This document shows, piece after piece, positions 7,308-14,811 of a stretch of DNA of 16,684 bases. The notes beneath the pieces were generated by a model. The model saw only the letters and a program-made list of their open reading frames with translations. It was not told where the DNA came from and ran no database searches. The translations under genes were made by a program, and so were the position numbers. Source of the DNA: Flavobacteriales bacterium (GTDB taxonomy: Bacteria > Bacteroidota > Bacteroidia > Flavobacteriales > Weeksellaceae); NCBI GenBank assembly GCA_900770875.1, contig CAAGLV010000068.1, positions 1 to 16,684 of the forward strand. Direction: 5' to 3'. Every line of letters starts with the position of its first letter. Within the stretch, counting starts at the first letter, position 1.

Positions 7308-9080
7308 ATGAATTTAAAACAACAAATCACGCAATACGTTTTAGACGCTATTCAGAATGTCTATCAATTAACTCCAGAATCTGTTGAAATCCAATTCACA
7401 AGGAAAGAGTTCGAAGGTGATTATACATTAGTTGTTTTCCCATTAATCCGTGCTTTAAAAGGTAAACCAGAAGATATTGGAGCTAAAATTGGTGATTATT
7501 TAGTTGAAAACGGAAAAATCACAGCTTACAATGTTGTAAAAGGTTTTTTAAACATGAGCATGAATAACGCTGAATTTTTAGCTGATTTCACGCAAAACGC
7601 AACAAACGAAAAATACGGAATCAATGTACCAACTGCCGAATCGCGTTCGGTAATGGTAGAATATTCTTCTCCAAATACAAATAAACCGTTACACTTAGGA
7701 CACGTTCGTAACAACTTATTAGGTTTTTCGGTTTCTCAGATCGTAGAAGCTGCTGGTAATAATGTCATTAAAACACAAATTATCAACGACCGTGGAATCC
7801 ACATTTGTAAATCGATGATTGCTTGGCAACGTTTCGGAAACGGAGAAACGCCAGAAACATCTGGTTTAAAAGGTGATAAATTAGTAGGTAAATACTATGT
7901 TGAGTTCGACCAACATTACCGTGCCGAAATTAAAGAGTTAGTTGAAGGTGGAATGGCTGAAGACGATGCAAAAAAACAAGCACCTATCTTTTTAGCGGCT
8001 CAAGAAATGTTACGTCAGTGGGAAGCACAAGATCCAGAAGTTATTAAACTTTGGGAAACAATGAACGGATGGGTTTACGCTGGTTTCGAGGAAACTTACA
8101 AACGTTTAGGTGTTGCTTTCGACGAGTATTTATACGAATCTAACACCTACATTTTAGGTAAAGATATTGTTGAAGAAGGTTTAGCTAAAGGTGTTTTCTA
8201 CAAAAGAGAAGATGGTTCGGTTTGGATTGATTTAACTGCTGACGGATTAGATGAAAAATTAGTTTTAAGATCTGACGGAACTTCGGTTTACATCACGCAA
8301 GATTTAGGAACTGCTGTAGAGCGTTTCAAAAACAATCCAACGTTAGAAGAATTAACTTATGTTGTAGGTAACGAACAAGATTACCACTTTAAAGTTTTAT
8401 TCTTAATCTTAAAAAAATTAGGTTACGAATGGGCTGATGCTTTACACCACTTATCTTACGGAATGGTTGATTTACCAAACGGTAAAATGAAATCGCGCGA
8501 AGGTACAGTTGTTGATGCCGATGATTTAATGGAAGAAATTTACCAAACGGCGAAAGAAATTTCGGAAGAGTTAGGTAAATTAGATGGTTATACAGAAGAT
8601 GAAAAAGCAGCGTTATACGAAACAATCGGAATGGGTGCTTTAAAATACTACATCTTAAAAGTAGATCCTAAAAAACGTATTTTATTCGATCCGCAAGAAT
8701 CGGTAGATTTCAACGGAAATACAGGGCCATTTATCCAATATGCTTTTGCTCGTATTCAATCGTTATTACGTAAAGAAGCGCCACAAGCATTTGACATTAA
8801 CGCCATCGAATTAAACCAAGCGGAAAAAGAAATTATCCGTACTTTAAATGATTTTGAAGATACAATTAAGAAAGCAGCAGACGAATTATCGCCAGCTTTA
8901 ATTGCAAATTATGTGTACGAATTAGTAAAATTATTTAACTCGTTCTACCAAAATAATTCAATCTTTAAAGCTGAAGACGATAACGTTAAATTTTTCCGTT
9001 TATACTTATCGCAATGGGTAGCAAACACAATTCAATCAGCTTTACGTTTATTAGGAATCGGATCTCCTGAAAGAATGTAA
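7308..9080 (+). CDS. argS: Arginyl-tRNA synthetase
   Basis: Class I aminoacyl-tRNA synthetase that charges tRNA-Arg in the cytosol. From the chosen start (MNLKQQITQY) it has 590 residues. Residues 1-85 are the N-terminal domain that reads the tRNA D-loop region. SSPNTNKPLHLGH (120-132) holds the HIGH motif as HLGH. VVGNEQDYHFKVL (352-364) is typical for ArgRS. KMKSR (393-397) is the KMSKS loop. The C-terminal helical anticodon-binding domain ends in the family signature ALRLLGIGSPERM. Arg codons are mainly CGT, fitting a highly expressed gene of this genome. An in-frame Met at 7281 lies inside the -7 box and is rejected. Single gene with strong terminator. Confidence 0.97.
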   Translation: MNLKQQITQYVLDAIQNVYQLTPESVEIQFTRKEFEGDYTLVVFPLIRALKGKPEDIGAKIGDYLVENGKITAYNVVKGFLNMSMNNAEFLADFTQNATNEKYGINVPTAESRSVMVEYSSPNTNKPLHLGHVRNNLLGFSVSQIVEAAGNNVIKTQIINDRGIHICKSMIAWQRFGNGETPETSGLKGDKLVGKYYVEFDQHYRAEIKELVEGGMAEDDAKKQAPIFLAAQEMLRQWEAQDPEVIKLWETMNGWVYAGFEETYKRLGVAFDEYLYESNTYILGKDIVEEGLAKGVFYKREDGSVWIDLTADGLDEKLVLRSDGTSVYITQDLGTAVERFKNNPTLEELTYVVGNEQDYHFKVLFLILKKLGYEWADALHHLSYGMVDLPNGKMKSREGTVVDADDLMEEIYQTAKEISEELGKLDGYTEDEKAALYETIGMGALKYYILKVDPKKRILFDPQESVDFNGNTGPFIQYAFARIQSLLRKEAPQAFDINAIELNQAEKEIIRTLNDFEDTIKKAADELSPALIANYVYELVKLFNSFYQNNSIFKAEDDNVKFFRLYLSQWVANTIQSALRLLGIGSPERM

Positions 9081-9110
9081 GATTGAATTTTATATAACAA
9101 TCAGTAATTA

Positions 9111-9139
9111 AAAGCTCGAGGAAACTCGAGCTTTTTTTT
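9111..9139 (+). terminator. Rho-independent terminator of argS
   Basis: Ten-base stem AAAGCTCGAG / CTCGAGCTTT with a GAAA tetraloop, followed by T residues. Confidence 0.88.
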
Positions 9140-9169
9140 CTTGCGACATCTTTTGGCGCGCTTAATATT

Positions 9170-9177
9170 TATATTTG
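9170..9177 (+). promoter_or_regulatory. -7 box of the putative 9195-11151 operon
   Basis: TATATTTG matches TAnnTTTG. No TTG sits at the usual distance. It lies inside the longest open frame and so supports the ATG at 9195 instead of the one at 9141. Confidence 0.5.
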
Positions 9178-9194
9178 AAACAGAAAATGATGCC

Positions 9195-9608
9195 ATGGAA
9201 AAACATCAATTAAACGAAACATTACAACAACTAACCGAACAATTAAACCAACTTACACGATTTGCCGAAGACCAAACGGCACAACAAAAAGTCAATACAT
9301 TTAAAAATCAACTTTTAAAAGCATTTCCACAAGCATTTCCTTCGCATAAATTTAGAGGACGAATAGAACAAGTTATTATAGAAATTAATAATTTGTATCA
9401 AAACAGAATAATTACGCCAAACGAAACGTTTACTATTTTAATTAATGTTTACAGCAATCCCAAATATGGATTTACATTAAGCGATATGCAGCAATTAAAC
9501 GACAGTATTCAGATTCATTTTCAGGAAGCAACGATTCGTTTCGAAAGTTTTTTATCCGAATCTTTTCATGAAGAAGAAATCTTATTAATGTTAGAATTTA
9601 CACCATAA
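9195..9608 (+). CDS. Uncharacterised protein, first gene of a putative operon (137 aa)
   Basis: I do not recognise a family. From the chosen start (MEKHQLNETLQQLTEQ) the first 60 residues are strongly helical and Gln/Leu-rich, likely a coiled coil. The middle has FPSHKFRGRIEQVIIEINNLYQNR, and the C-terminal part ends in acidic and hydrophobic residues (EEEILLMLEF). There is no signal peptide, membrane segment or cysteine. An upstream in-frame Met at 9141 precedes the -7 box and is rejected. It is 25 bases before the metallophosphoesterase gene, which suggests co-transcription and possibly a related role. Confidence 0.7.
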   Translation: MEKHQLNETLQQLTEQLNQLTRFAEDQTAQQKVNTFKNQLLKAFPQAFPSHKFRGRIEQVIIEINNLYQNRIITPNETFTILINVYSNPKYGFTLSDMQQLNDSIQIHFQEATIRFESFLSESFHEEEILLMLEFTP

Positions 9609-9633
9609 ACAACCAAAAATCAACTACTATATT

Positions 9634-10539
9634 ATGCTAGATATTATTGGAGACATCCACGGCTATGCCGACAAATTAGAAGAGTTATTACAACAACTAG
9701 GTTACGAAAAATTAAATAATGTTTACCAACATCCAAATAAAAACCGTTCGGTTCTTTTTATTGGCGATTATATAGATCGAGGTCCAAAAATTAAAGAAAC
9801 CTTAGAGATTGTAAAGGCAATGGTAGATTTTGGTTCGGCAAAAGCCTTAATGGGAAATCACGAATACAATGCAATCCTATTTCATACTAAAAACCCTAAT
9901 GGTGGCCATTTACGTAAACACAGCATTCAAAATATAAATCAACATATCGCAACTTTAAATGCTTTTAAAAATAAGCAAAACGAATATGATGCCTATATCG
10001 AATGGTTTAAAACATTACCTTTATTTTACGAAACACCACATTTTAGAGCTGTACATGCTGCTTGGGATTACGATAAAATAGCATATCTAAAAACACGATT
10101 AATCAATAACTGTATTACAGACAATTTGTTAATAGAAGCTGCCGATAAAACAACCAAATTATACGACGCTATCGAAATTACCCTTAAAGGGAAAGAATTA
10201 AAATTGCCAAATGGGTTAACATTTAAAGATGCCGATCAACATATTCGATCAGAAATCCGAATTAAATGGTGGGTTAATTTTACCGATAACAATTACCAAA
10301 CGATTGCAATTCATCCAGAAAAAGAAATTCCAGAAATTGAAATTTTAAAAGCAGAACCATATTATCAACCCAACGATAAACCTATATTTTTTGGACATTA
10401 TTGGTTAAAAGGCGAACCTAATCTTTACCAAAATAACATTTGTTGTGTAGATTATAGTGTCGCTAAAAATGGCGTTTTAACTTGCTATACTTATAATAAC
10501 GAAGAAAAATTAAACAACGAAAACTTTACTTTTGTATAG
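9634..10539 (+). CDS. Calcineurin-like metallophosphoesterase
   Basis: Di-metal phosphoesterase of the PPP/ApaH-like group, cytosolic, 301 residues. Metal-site motifs in order: GDIHG (D7, H9), GDYIDRGP (D45), GNHE (N75, H76), VHAAWD (H141) and FGHYW (H255). This is the layout of PrpA/ApaH-type enzymes, which act on phosphoproteins or on diadenosine polyphosphates; the real substrate cannot be told from the sequence. The region 150-240, between the fourth and fifth motifs, is longer than in the smallest PrpA-type proteins. It is 25 bases after the preceding gene and 30 before the next, so it is likely in one operon with both. Confidence 0.88.
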   Translation: MLDIIGDIHGYADKLEELLQQLGYEKLNNVYQHPNKNRSVLFIGDYIDRGPKIKETLEIVKAMVDFGSAKALMGNHEYNAILFHTKNPNGGHLRKHSIQNINQHIATLNAFKNKQNEYDAYIEWFKTLPLFYETPHFRAVHAAWDYDKIAYLKTRLINNCITDNLLIEAADKTTKLYDAIEITLKGKELKLPNGLTFKDADQHIRSEIRIKWWVNFTDNNYQTIAIHPEKEIPEIEILKAEPYYQPNDKPIFFGHYWLKGEPNLYQNNICCVDYSVAKNGVLTCYTYNNEEKLNNENFTFV

Positions 10540-10569
10540 TTTTTGAGTATAAAATAAAAAACCAAACCA

Positions 10570-11151
10570 ATGGATGTAAAAAAATACGACGACGAATTTG
10601 ATGATTTTAAGCTCTATTGTTTAGAAGGTGTTGATGATGTAGAATCGGGAGAAGAATCTCAATTGTTCGATTTTTTACAACATTTAGCTCTAAATAAAGA
10701 CATAACAAACGTTTACCAATCGTGCGATAGTTTTGAGGGTTTTGAAGCCAATATATCGAATTTACTGTTTCATGATCGCAATTTTATGGATTACCAAATT
10801 ATTTATTTGGTATTTAATGGACAAAACGAAAACATAGAAATTGATGGCTATTATTATTCGTTAGAAGAAATTGCCGAACTATTTCAGGGACGTTTAACCA
10901 ATAAAATTATCCATTTTGCCAATACCAAGCAATTGGATTTAGAAGACGAAACATTTCAATATTTCTTAGATGTTACTGGTGCAAAAGCTGTTTCGGGTTA
11001 TGTAAAACAAGCACCTGTTTTAAGCACAGTTTTAGATCAACATTTTTTCGAATTAGCTAAAGAATACGATGACGAAGTAGAATTAGTTGAAGCTTTATTT
11101 GATAAACATGCCAATTTATGCCTTGCTTTAGGTTTTAGATTATATTATTAA
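10570..11151 (+). CDS. Uncharacterised acidic protein (193 aa), third gene of the putative operon
   Basis: No firm family call. The protein is acidic with no signal peptide. The N-terminal part has FKLYCLEGVDD, the middle DYQIIYLVFNG and YYYSLEEIAELFQG, followed by KIIHFANTKQLDL. This pattern (a Cys after the first strand, a hydrophobic strand, a helix, then a strand ending in His) resembles a group of uncharacterised proteins annotated as DUF6642, which I recall only loosely; treat that as tentative. A hydrolase-like alpha/beta fold is an inference. The gene follows the phosphoesterase by 30 bases and ends in a strong terminator whose stem begins at the last base of its stop codon. Confidence 0.68.
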   Translation: MDVKKYDDEFDDFKLYCLEGVDDVESGEESQLFDFLQHLALNKDITNVYQSCDSFEGFEANISNLLFHDRNFMDYQIIYLVFNGQNENIEIDGYYYSLEEIAELFQGRLTNKIIHFANTKQLDLEDETFQYFLDVTGAKAVSGYVKQAPVLSTVLDQHFFELAKEYDDEVELVEALFDKHANLCLALGFRLYY

Positions 11152-11185
11152 AAAATCTCGTTGAATAAAATTCAACGAGATTTTT
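11151..11185. terminator. Bidirectional terminator, 15-bp perfect stem
   Basis: AAAAATCTCGTTGAA, a five-base loop, then the exact complement ending in T residues. It separates the convergent operon and the CoA-transferase gene, whose stop codon begins three bases later. Confidence 0.88.
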
Positions 11186-11188
11186 ATT

Positions 11189-12451
11189 TTATATCGAATC
11201 GTAATATTCTTTTAAAATTTGTTCTCTAAAATTTGGATGCGCAATAGCTGCCATTGCTTCTACTCTATGCTTTATTGATTTACCAGCTAATTTAGCCACA
11301 CCAAACTCTGTAACAATATAATCTACTTGTGCACGCGATGTAACAACGCCCGCTCCTACCTTTAAAAACGGAACAATTTTATTTTGTCCTTTATTTGTTG
11401 TTGCAGTTAAAGCGATAATCGATTTTCCGCCTTTACTTAAAGCAGCACCAGTTACAAAATCAACTTGACCACCAACACCCGAATAAATCGAAGAACCAAT
11501 CGAATCGGCACAAACCTGTCCGGTTACATCAACTTCGATGGCCGAATTTATCGAAATCATTCGATCATTCATCGCAATTTTAAAAGGATCGTTCGTAAAA
11601 CTTGCCGAACGCATTTCTATTTCGGGATTATCATTTACAAAATCAAACAACTCTTTTGTACCATCAATAAACGTGGTTACAATTTTATGTTTTAAAATCC
11701 CTTTATGCTCTCCTGTAATTACGCCCGATTTTACCAAATGAACTACACCGTCCGAAAACATTTCGGTATGAATTCCTAAATCTTTATGATTGGTTAAATT
11801 CGCTAAAACGGCATTCGGAATCGAACCAATTCCTAATTGCAAACAACTTTTATCTTCAATCAATTCGGCTATATAATCACCAATTTGTTTCTCTTCGGCT
11901 GTAATTGTTCCAATCGGTAATTCATATAAATCCGAGTCATATTCAACAAAATGCGTGATTTTAGAAATCGGAATTAAAGCATCGCCAAACGTACGTGGCA
12001 TTTTTTTATTAACCTGTGCAATAACCACACGAGCTGTTGCAATAGCTTCTTGAATATTTTCTACCGAAGTTCCTAACGAACAATAACCATGCGCATCGGG
12101 TTCGGAAACTTGTATTAAAACTACATCTACCGTTAAATCGCCATTTAAAATAGCGCGTCCCATTTGTCCTAAAAAAATTGGCGTATACGATCCGTTGCCT
12201 TGTTTAATGGTATGACGAACATTAGCACTTGTAAAAAGTGAATTTACAAAAAACGAATCTTTGTATTTTATATCTGCATATTTAGCTTCGCCAAATGTAT
12301 GTAAATGACAAATTTCTACATGATTTAATTCGGAAGCACGTGCGCTTAAAGCGTTCGTTAAATAAGTTGGCGTTGCTGCTGCTGCATGTACATAAACACG
12401 ATCGCCCGATTTAACAGCTTTTACAGCTTCGTTAACAGTTGTAAAATTCAT
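11189..12451 (-). CDS. Acetyl-CoA hydrolase/transferase family CoA-transferase
   Basis: Class I CoA-transferase of the 4-hydroxybutyrate/acetate CoA-transferase type, 420 residues, cytosolic; moves CoA between short-chain acids. Seen in order: N-terminal GDRVYVHAAAATP; VSEPDAHGYCSLGTSV (115-130), typical of this family; LQLGIGSIPNAV (204-215); GIHTEMFSDG with E230 as the expected catalytic Glu that forms the glutamyl-CoA thioester; then GVGGQVDFVTGA in the C-terminal half. Complete and without damage. The physiological acceptor (acetate, propionate, butyrate or 4-hydroxybutyrate) cannot be decided. It is divergent from a hotdog thioesterase 74 bases away, so both may be in acyl-CoA metabolism. 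-7 box TATTTTTG at 12471-12478. Confidence 0.88.
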   Translation of the reverse strand: MNFTTVNEAVKAVKSGDRVYVHAAAATPTYLTNALSARASELNHVEICHLHTFGEAKYADIKYKDSFFVNSLFTSANVRHTIKQGNGSYTPIFLGQMGRAILNGDLTVDVVLIQVSEPDAHGYCSLGTSVENIQEAIATARVVIAQVNKKMPRTFGDALIPISKITHFVEYDSDLYELPIGTITAEEKQIGDYIAELIEDKSCLQLGIGSIPNAVLANLTNHKDLGIHTEMFSDGVVHLVKSGVITGEHKGILKHKIVTTFIDGTKELFDFVNDNPEIEMRSASFTNDPFKIAMNDRMISINSAIEVDVTGQVCADSIGSSIYSGVGGQVDFVTGAALSKGGKSIIALTATTNKGQNKIVPFLKVGAGVVTSRAQVDYIVTEFGVAKLAGKSIKHRVEAMAAIAHPNFREQILKEYYDSI

Positions 12452-12470
12452 TATTTTTTAGTTCTTTTAA

Positions 12471-12478
12471 CAAAAATA
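12471..12478 (-). promoter_or_regulatory. -7 box of the CoA-transferase gene
   Basis: TATTTTTG on the minus strand matches TAnnTTTG, 19 bases before the ATG. No TTG -33 element at 19 bases. Confidence 0.45.
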
Positions 12479-12525
12479 ATTGATTCTTTAAAAAGAGTTA
12501 GCATTTTTACAAAAAACATTATTAC

Positions 12526-12948
12526 ATGACACCAGAAAAAAGAAGTTTGATTGAAGCAAGTTTTAATCGATCAGAAACTTTAAAATTTTACAATGCCACG
12601 TTAATTGAAGCCCAAACAGGATTTATTTCTATAAAAATACCAAAACAAACCATAATGACGCGCAAACATGGAATGTTTAATGGTGCGATGATTGCCTCGT
12701 TGGTTGATGTATCGTCGGGTTATGCTGCTGTTAGTAATTACGAGGACGATTGTTATGTTGTTACGGTAGAGTTAAAAGTAAATTACTTAAATCCGGCAAT
12801 TGGCGATAATTTATTATCGAAATCTTATGTGATAAAAGGCGGAAAAAAAATATCGGTTATTCGCACCGAGATATATACCGTAAACGACGATTTATCGCAC
12901 GAAAAACATGTTGCAACATCGTTAGTAACTATGATGCGAATAAAATAG
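12526..12948 (+). CDS. PaaI-type hotdog thioesterase
   Basis: Single hotdog domain of 140 residues, probably hydrolysing acyl- or aryl-CoA thioesters in the cytosol as a homotetramer (family knowledge). The active-site helix segment KHGMFNGAMIASLVD (47-61) has H48-G49, N52-G53 and D61, matching the HG-x-x-HGG-type loop and acidic residue of PaaI/YbgC-like enzymes. VVTVELKVNYLNPA (78-91) is the central strand with the usual basic and Asn residues. Substrate unknown. Its stop codon (12946-12948) directly abuts the stop codon of the convergent recombinase gene, with no spacer and no visible terminator hairpin, which is unlike the other convergent pairs in this window. Confidence 0.85.
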   Translation: MTPEKRSLIEASFNRSETLKFYNATLIEAQTGFISIKIPKQTIMTRKHGMFNGAMIASLVDVSSGYAAVSNYEDDCYVVTVELKVNYLNPAIGDNLLSKSYVIKGGKKISVIRTEIYTVNDDLSHEKHVATSLVTMMRIK

Positions 12949-14031
12949 CTACAACTCGTCTAACGGACTTTTTATTTTAGAAATAAATGTATTAGAAACC
13001 TTGGCATAAACTTCGGTTGTTTTGATGTGCGAATGTCCTAAAAGTTTTTGAATAATCGACATATCTGTACCATACTCTAGCAAATGCGTTGCATAACTAT
13101 GGCGCAAACCGTGTATGCCAATTGGTTTTTTAATTTTTGCCTTATCTTTTGCTGCTTTAAAAATGGCTTGAATACTACGCACAGCCATTGGCTGATGAAA
13201 CTCGTTTTCGAACAAATATACTTTTGGTTTATGAGTTTTATAATATATTCTTAATTCGTCTAAAATTGAATAAGGTAAAGGAACATAACGGTCTTTTTTC
13301 CCTTTCGAATTTTGTATTAAAACCAGCATTCTGTCCGAATCGATGTTATTAATTCTAATTTCTACAATCTCGCTTACACGCAAACCCATTCCATATGCCA
13401 TTTTAAGCATCATTAAATGTTTTAGGTTAGTTGTTACCTCAAAAAGACGAAGAATTTCGTTAGCCGAAAAAACTTTAGGCAAAGCTTCTTTCTTTTTAGG
13501 GCGAGGAATTTCGTAATAGAAATTAGTCCAATTAAATAAATTTTCGTAGAAAAATTTAAGTGCATTTAATCGGCTATGAATTTGATTTTCGGTTAAGCCT
13601 AAATCAGAAATACAATACAACAAATAACCACGTAAACGATCGGGATTAATTGTATCTGCTGGGACACCTTTTAGCAAATATAAAAATTGAGCCAACTCGG
13701 TACAATATGTCTTAATCGTAGTTTCGCTATATGCTTTTAGGCGAAGAAGTTCTAAAAACTGAATAAAATAAGGCCGATTTGTTGGATGAATTTTTTTCTG
13801 TATAAAATTAGCATTGTAAACTTTAGGTTTATAATTTAAAAGCACACGATTTGCCTTTGTATCGGCTACATACCAAAGTTTATTGGTTTCGGACCATTTA
13901 GCCTTTTTAATTAATTGCCGTAAAAAATTACGATAAGTAAATTCGTTTGGCATTTTAATCCAAAGTACTTCCTTATTGATAATTTGACCAGAAGAAATTT
14001 GAATATTTTCGAAAAAATTATCCATACGCAT
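12949..14031 (-). CDS. Tyrosine recombinase of an integron-like cassette system
   Basis: Site-specific recombinase expected to insert and excise the neighbouring cassettes. All catalytic residues are present: R218 (GMGLRVSE), K243 (SKGKKDRY), H307 and R310 (HGLRHSYA), H333 (LGHS) and nucleophile Y342 (TTEVYAKV). The core-binding domain is about 85-175. The C-terminus KSPLDEL resembles the SPLDAL of class 1 IntI. However, K243 to H307 is 64 residues, near XerD (172 to 244) and far from IntI1 (171 to 277), so the IntI-specific insertion is absent. Residues 1-80 are an extra N-terminal region with KWSETNKLWYV that Xer and IntI1 lack. Divergent from the cassettes, as in classical integrons. -7 box TACCTTTG at 14056-14063. 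Identity as cassette recombinase is inferred from position. Confidence 0.88.
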   Translation of the reverse strand: MRMDNFFENIQISSGQIINKEVLWIKMPNEFTYRNFLRQLIKKAKWSETNKLWYVADTKANRVLLNYKPKVYNANFIQKKIHPTNRPYFIQFLELLRLKAYSETTIKTYCTELAQFLYLLKGVPADTINPDRLRGYLLYCISDLGLTENQIHSRLNALKFFYENLFNWTNFYYEIPRPKKKEALPKVFSANEILRLFEVTTNLKHLMMLKMAYGMGLRVSEIVEIRINNIDSDRMLVLIQNSKGKKDRYVPLPYSILDELRIYYKTHKPKVYLFENEFHQPMAVRSIQAIFKAAKDKAKIKKPIGIHGLRHSYATHLLEYGTDMSIIQKLLGHSHIKTTEVYAKVSNTFISKIKSPLDEL

Positions 14032-14055
14032 TTTATATTACTTACGCTTATACTA

Positions 14056-14085
14056 CAAAGGTAATAAAAAATACGCATAGTATAA
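14056..14085 (-). promoter_or_regulatory. Recombinase gene promoter
   Basis: On the minus strand: TTA, 19 bases, TACCTTTG (14056-14063), the latter an exact TAnnTTTG match. The ATG follows 24 bases after the box. Confidence 0.55.
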
Positions 14086-14127
14086 AATCGTTATATAACA
14101 CACTATTATATTGGATTAAAGATAAAT

Positions 14128-14157
14128 TTGCATTTTATATTGAAATTTGTATCTTGC
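14128..14157 (+). promoter_or_regulatory. Candidate cassette promoter (Pc)
   Basis: TTG (14128-14130), 19 bases, TATCTTGC (14150-14157, six of eight to TAnnTTTG), pointing into the array. A perfect box TAAATTTG at 14123-14130 is an alternative but has no TTG at the right distance. Either would start transcription upstream of, or just inside, the first cassette, as Pc does in classical integrons. Confidence 0.5.
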
Positions 14158-14170
14158 GTCTATAATAACG

Positions 14171-14802
14171 TTATCTGCAATTTTATACCAACCGTGATTA
14201 ACAATAAGATTTTAGCAATATTTGTCATAATAATTATTACATTATTTGGTTGTAATAAATCTGAAAAAATTAATTATAAATTTTCAGGAAAAGATTTGTG
14301 CAATAATAGTAATGGAATTCCTATAAAATTTATAACAGCGCAAGACATTAAAAAAAATGGAATTAGAAAAATATTTGATTTTCAAAAAAATGAAAAAAAA
14401 GATAGTGTTTTTATAAGTTTCAAAATGATTAGTGATTGTTGTCAAAATCCAAAAGATAGTTTGATAATTTCCAAATCCGAAATTAAATTGATTGCAGATT
14501 TTAAATCTTCCTCACTTTGTGATTGCTACTGCGATTATCTTTTTGAATATAAAATGTCAAAAGAATTCATTAAGAATCGAAAAATATTGACCGAAAACAA
14601 TTAACAAAAACTGCAGATAACATCGGTTTGGCAAAATGCGGGGTTAAGTGCAAAATTGAACTTCTCTCCTTTTTATCCGCCAAAAGCTGTTTGCTTTTGT
14701 TTTTTTATTAAATTTACCAAAAGGCTCACAGCTTTGGCTACGTCTCGGTCTGAATTGAACTTTCGCTCAATTCAAGCCCGCACTTCGCCAAGCCGCGGCC
14801 CG
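14171..14802 (+). mobile_element. Gene cassette 1 (lipoprotein)
   Basis: Starts at G|TTATCTGCA and ends at the G of the next junction, 632 bases. The start GTTATCTGCA is the exact complement of TGCAGATAAC at 14612-14621. One gene, 23 bases after the junction. Confidence 0.78.
14194..14604 (+). CDS. Cassette-encoded small lipoprotein, unknown function
   Basis: I do not recognise a named family. With a GTG start the protein is 136 residues. Residues 1-20 are a short lipoprotein signal (MINNKILA, poly-Ile core, LFGC), with C20 the lipidation site, so it should sit on the envelope. The body has an acidic/Lys-rich region and two cysteine groups, DCCQN and CDCYCDYLFEY, which may form disulfides or bind a metal. 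The frame extends upstream to an ATG at 14128, but that lies before the cassette boundary (14170/14171), overlaps the candidate promoter and would destroy the lipoprotein signal. The 23-base leader agrees with the 25 and 44 bases of the other cassettes. The GTG choice is therefore inferred from cassette limits and the signal peptide. Confidence 0.68.
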   Translation: MINNKILAIFVIIIITLFGCNKSEKINYKFSGKDLCNNSNGIPIKFITAQDIKKNGIRKIFDFQKNEKKDSVFISFKMISDCCQNPKDSLIISKSEIKLIADFKSSSLCDCYCDYLFEYKMSKEFIKNRKILTENN

Positions 14803-14811
14803 TTAGCAGAA
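14612..14811 (+). repeat. attC-like site 1
   Basis: R'' TGCAGATAAC (14612-14621), left arm GGTTTGGCAAAATGCGGG, inner arm CCAAAAGCTGT (14680-14690) pairing with ACAGCTTTGG (14728-14737), right arm CCCGCACTTCGCCAAGCC, and R' GTTAGCA at 14802. The two outer arms pair except for AAAA opposite CTTC. A local hairpin AAAAGC/GCTTTT followed by a T-run sits at 14682-14707. There is no gene in this stretch; the short open frame across it follows the repeat. Confidence 0.78.

Larger units (their letters stand above)
14032..14170. other. attI-like region between recombinase and first cassette
   Basis: 139 bases between the recombinase start and the first cassette. It ends in ATAACG|TTAT, a perfect ten-base palindrome (14165-14174) centred on the presumed crossover after G14170. 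The octamer ATACGCAT occurs at 14024-14031 and again at 14071-14078, and a related CTTACGCTTA lies at 14041-14050; these could be recombinase-binding repeats, an inference. The region also holds the recombinase promoter and the likely cassette promoter. Confidence 0.65.

Noticed and set aside
8389..8625. Antisense open frames within argS and in other genes (e.g. 1796-2017, 3686-3943, 11465-11741, 15057-15272)
   Set aside because: They mirror the codon pattern of the coding strand, have no promoter or family match, and lie wholly inside strong genes.
9141..9194. Longer N-terminus of the 9195 gene
   Set aside because: The -7 box at 9170-9177 lies inside it, so it would not be transcribed from that promoter.
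12949..14031. Class 1 type integron or simple Xer recombinase
   Set aside because: No sul1/qacE-type 3' segment, no Tn402 features and no IntI insertion; equally, the N-terminal extra region and the adjacent matched cassettes do not fit a housekeeping XerC/D.
14128..14193. ATG-started N-terminal extension of the cassette 1 protein
   Set aside because: It crosses the cassette boundary at 14170/14171 and would bury the lipoprotein signal; the GTG at 14194 fits better.
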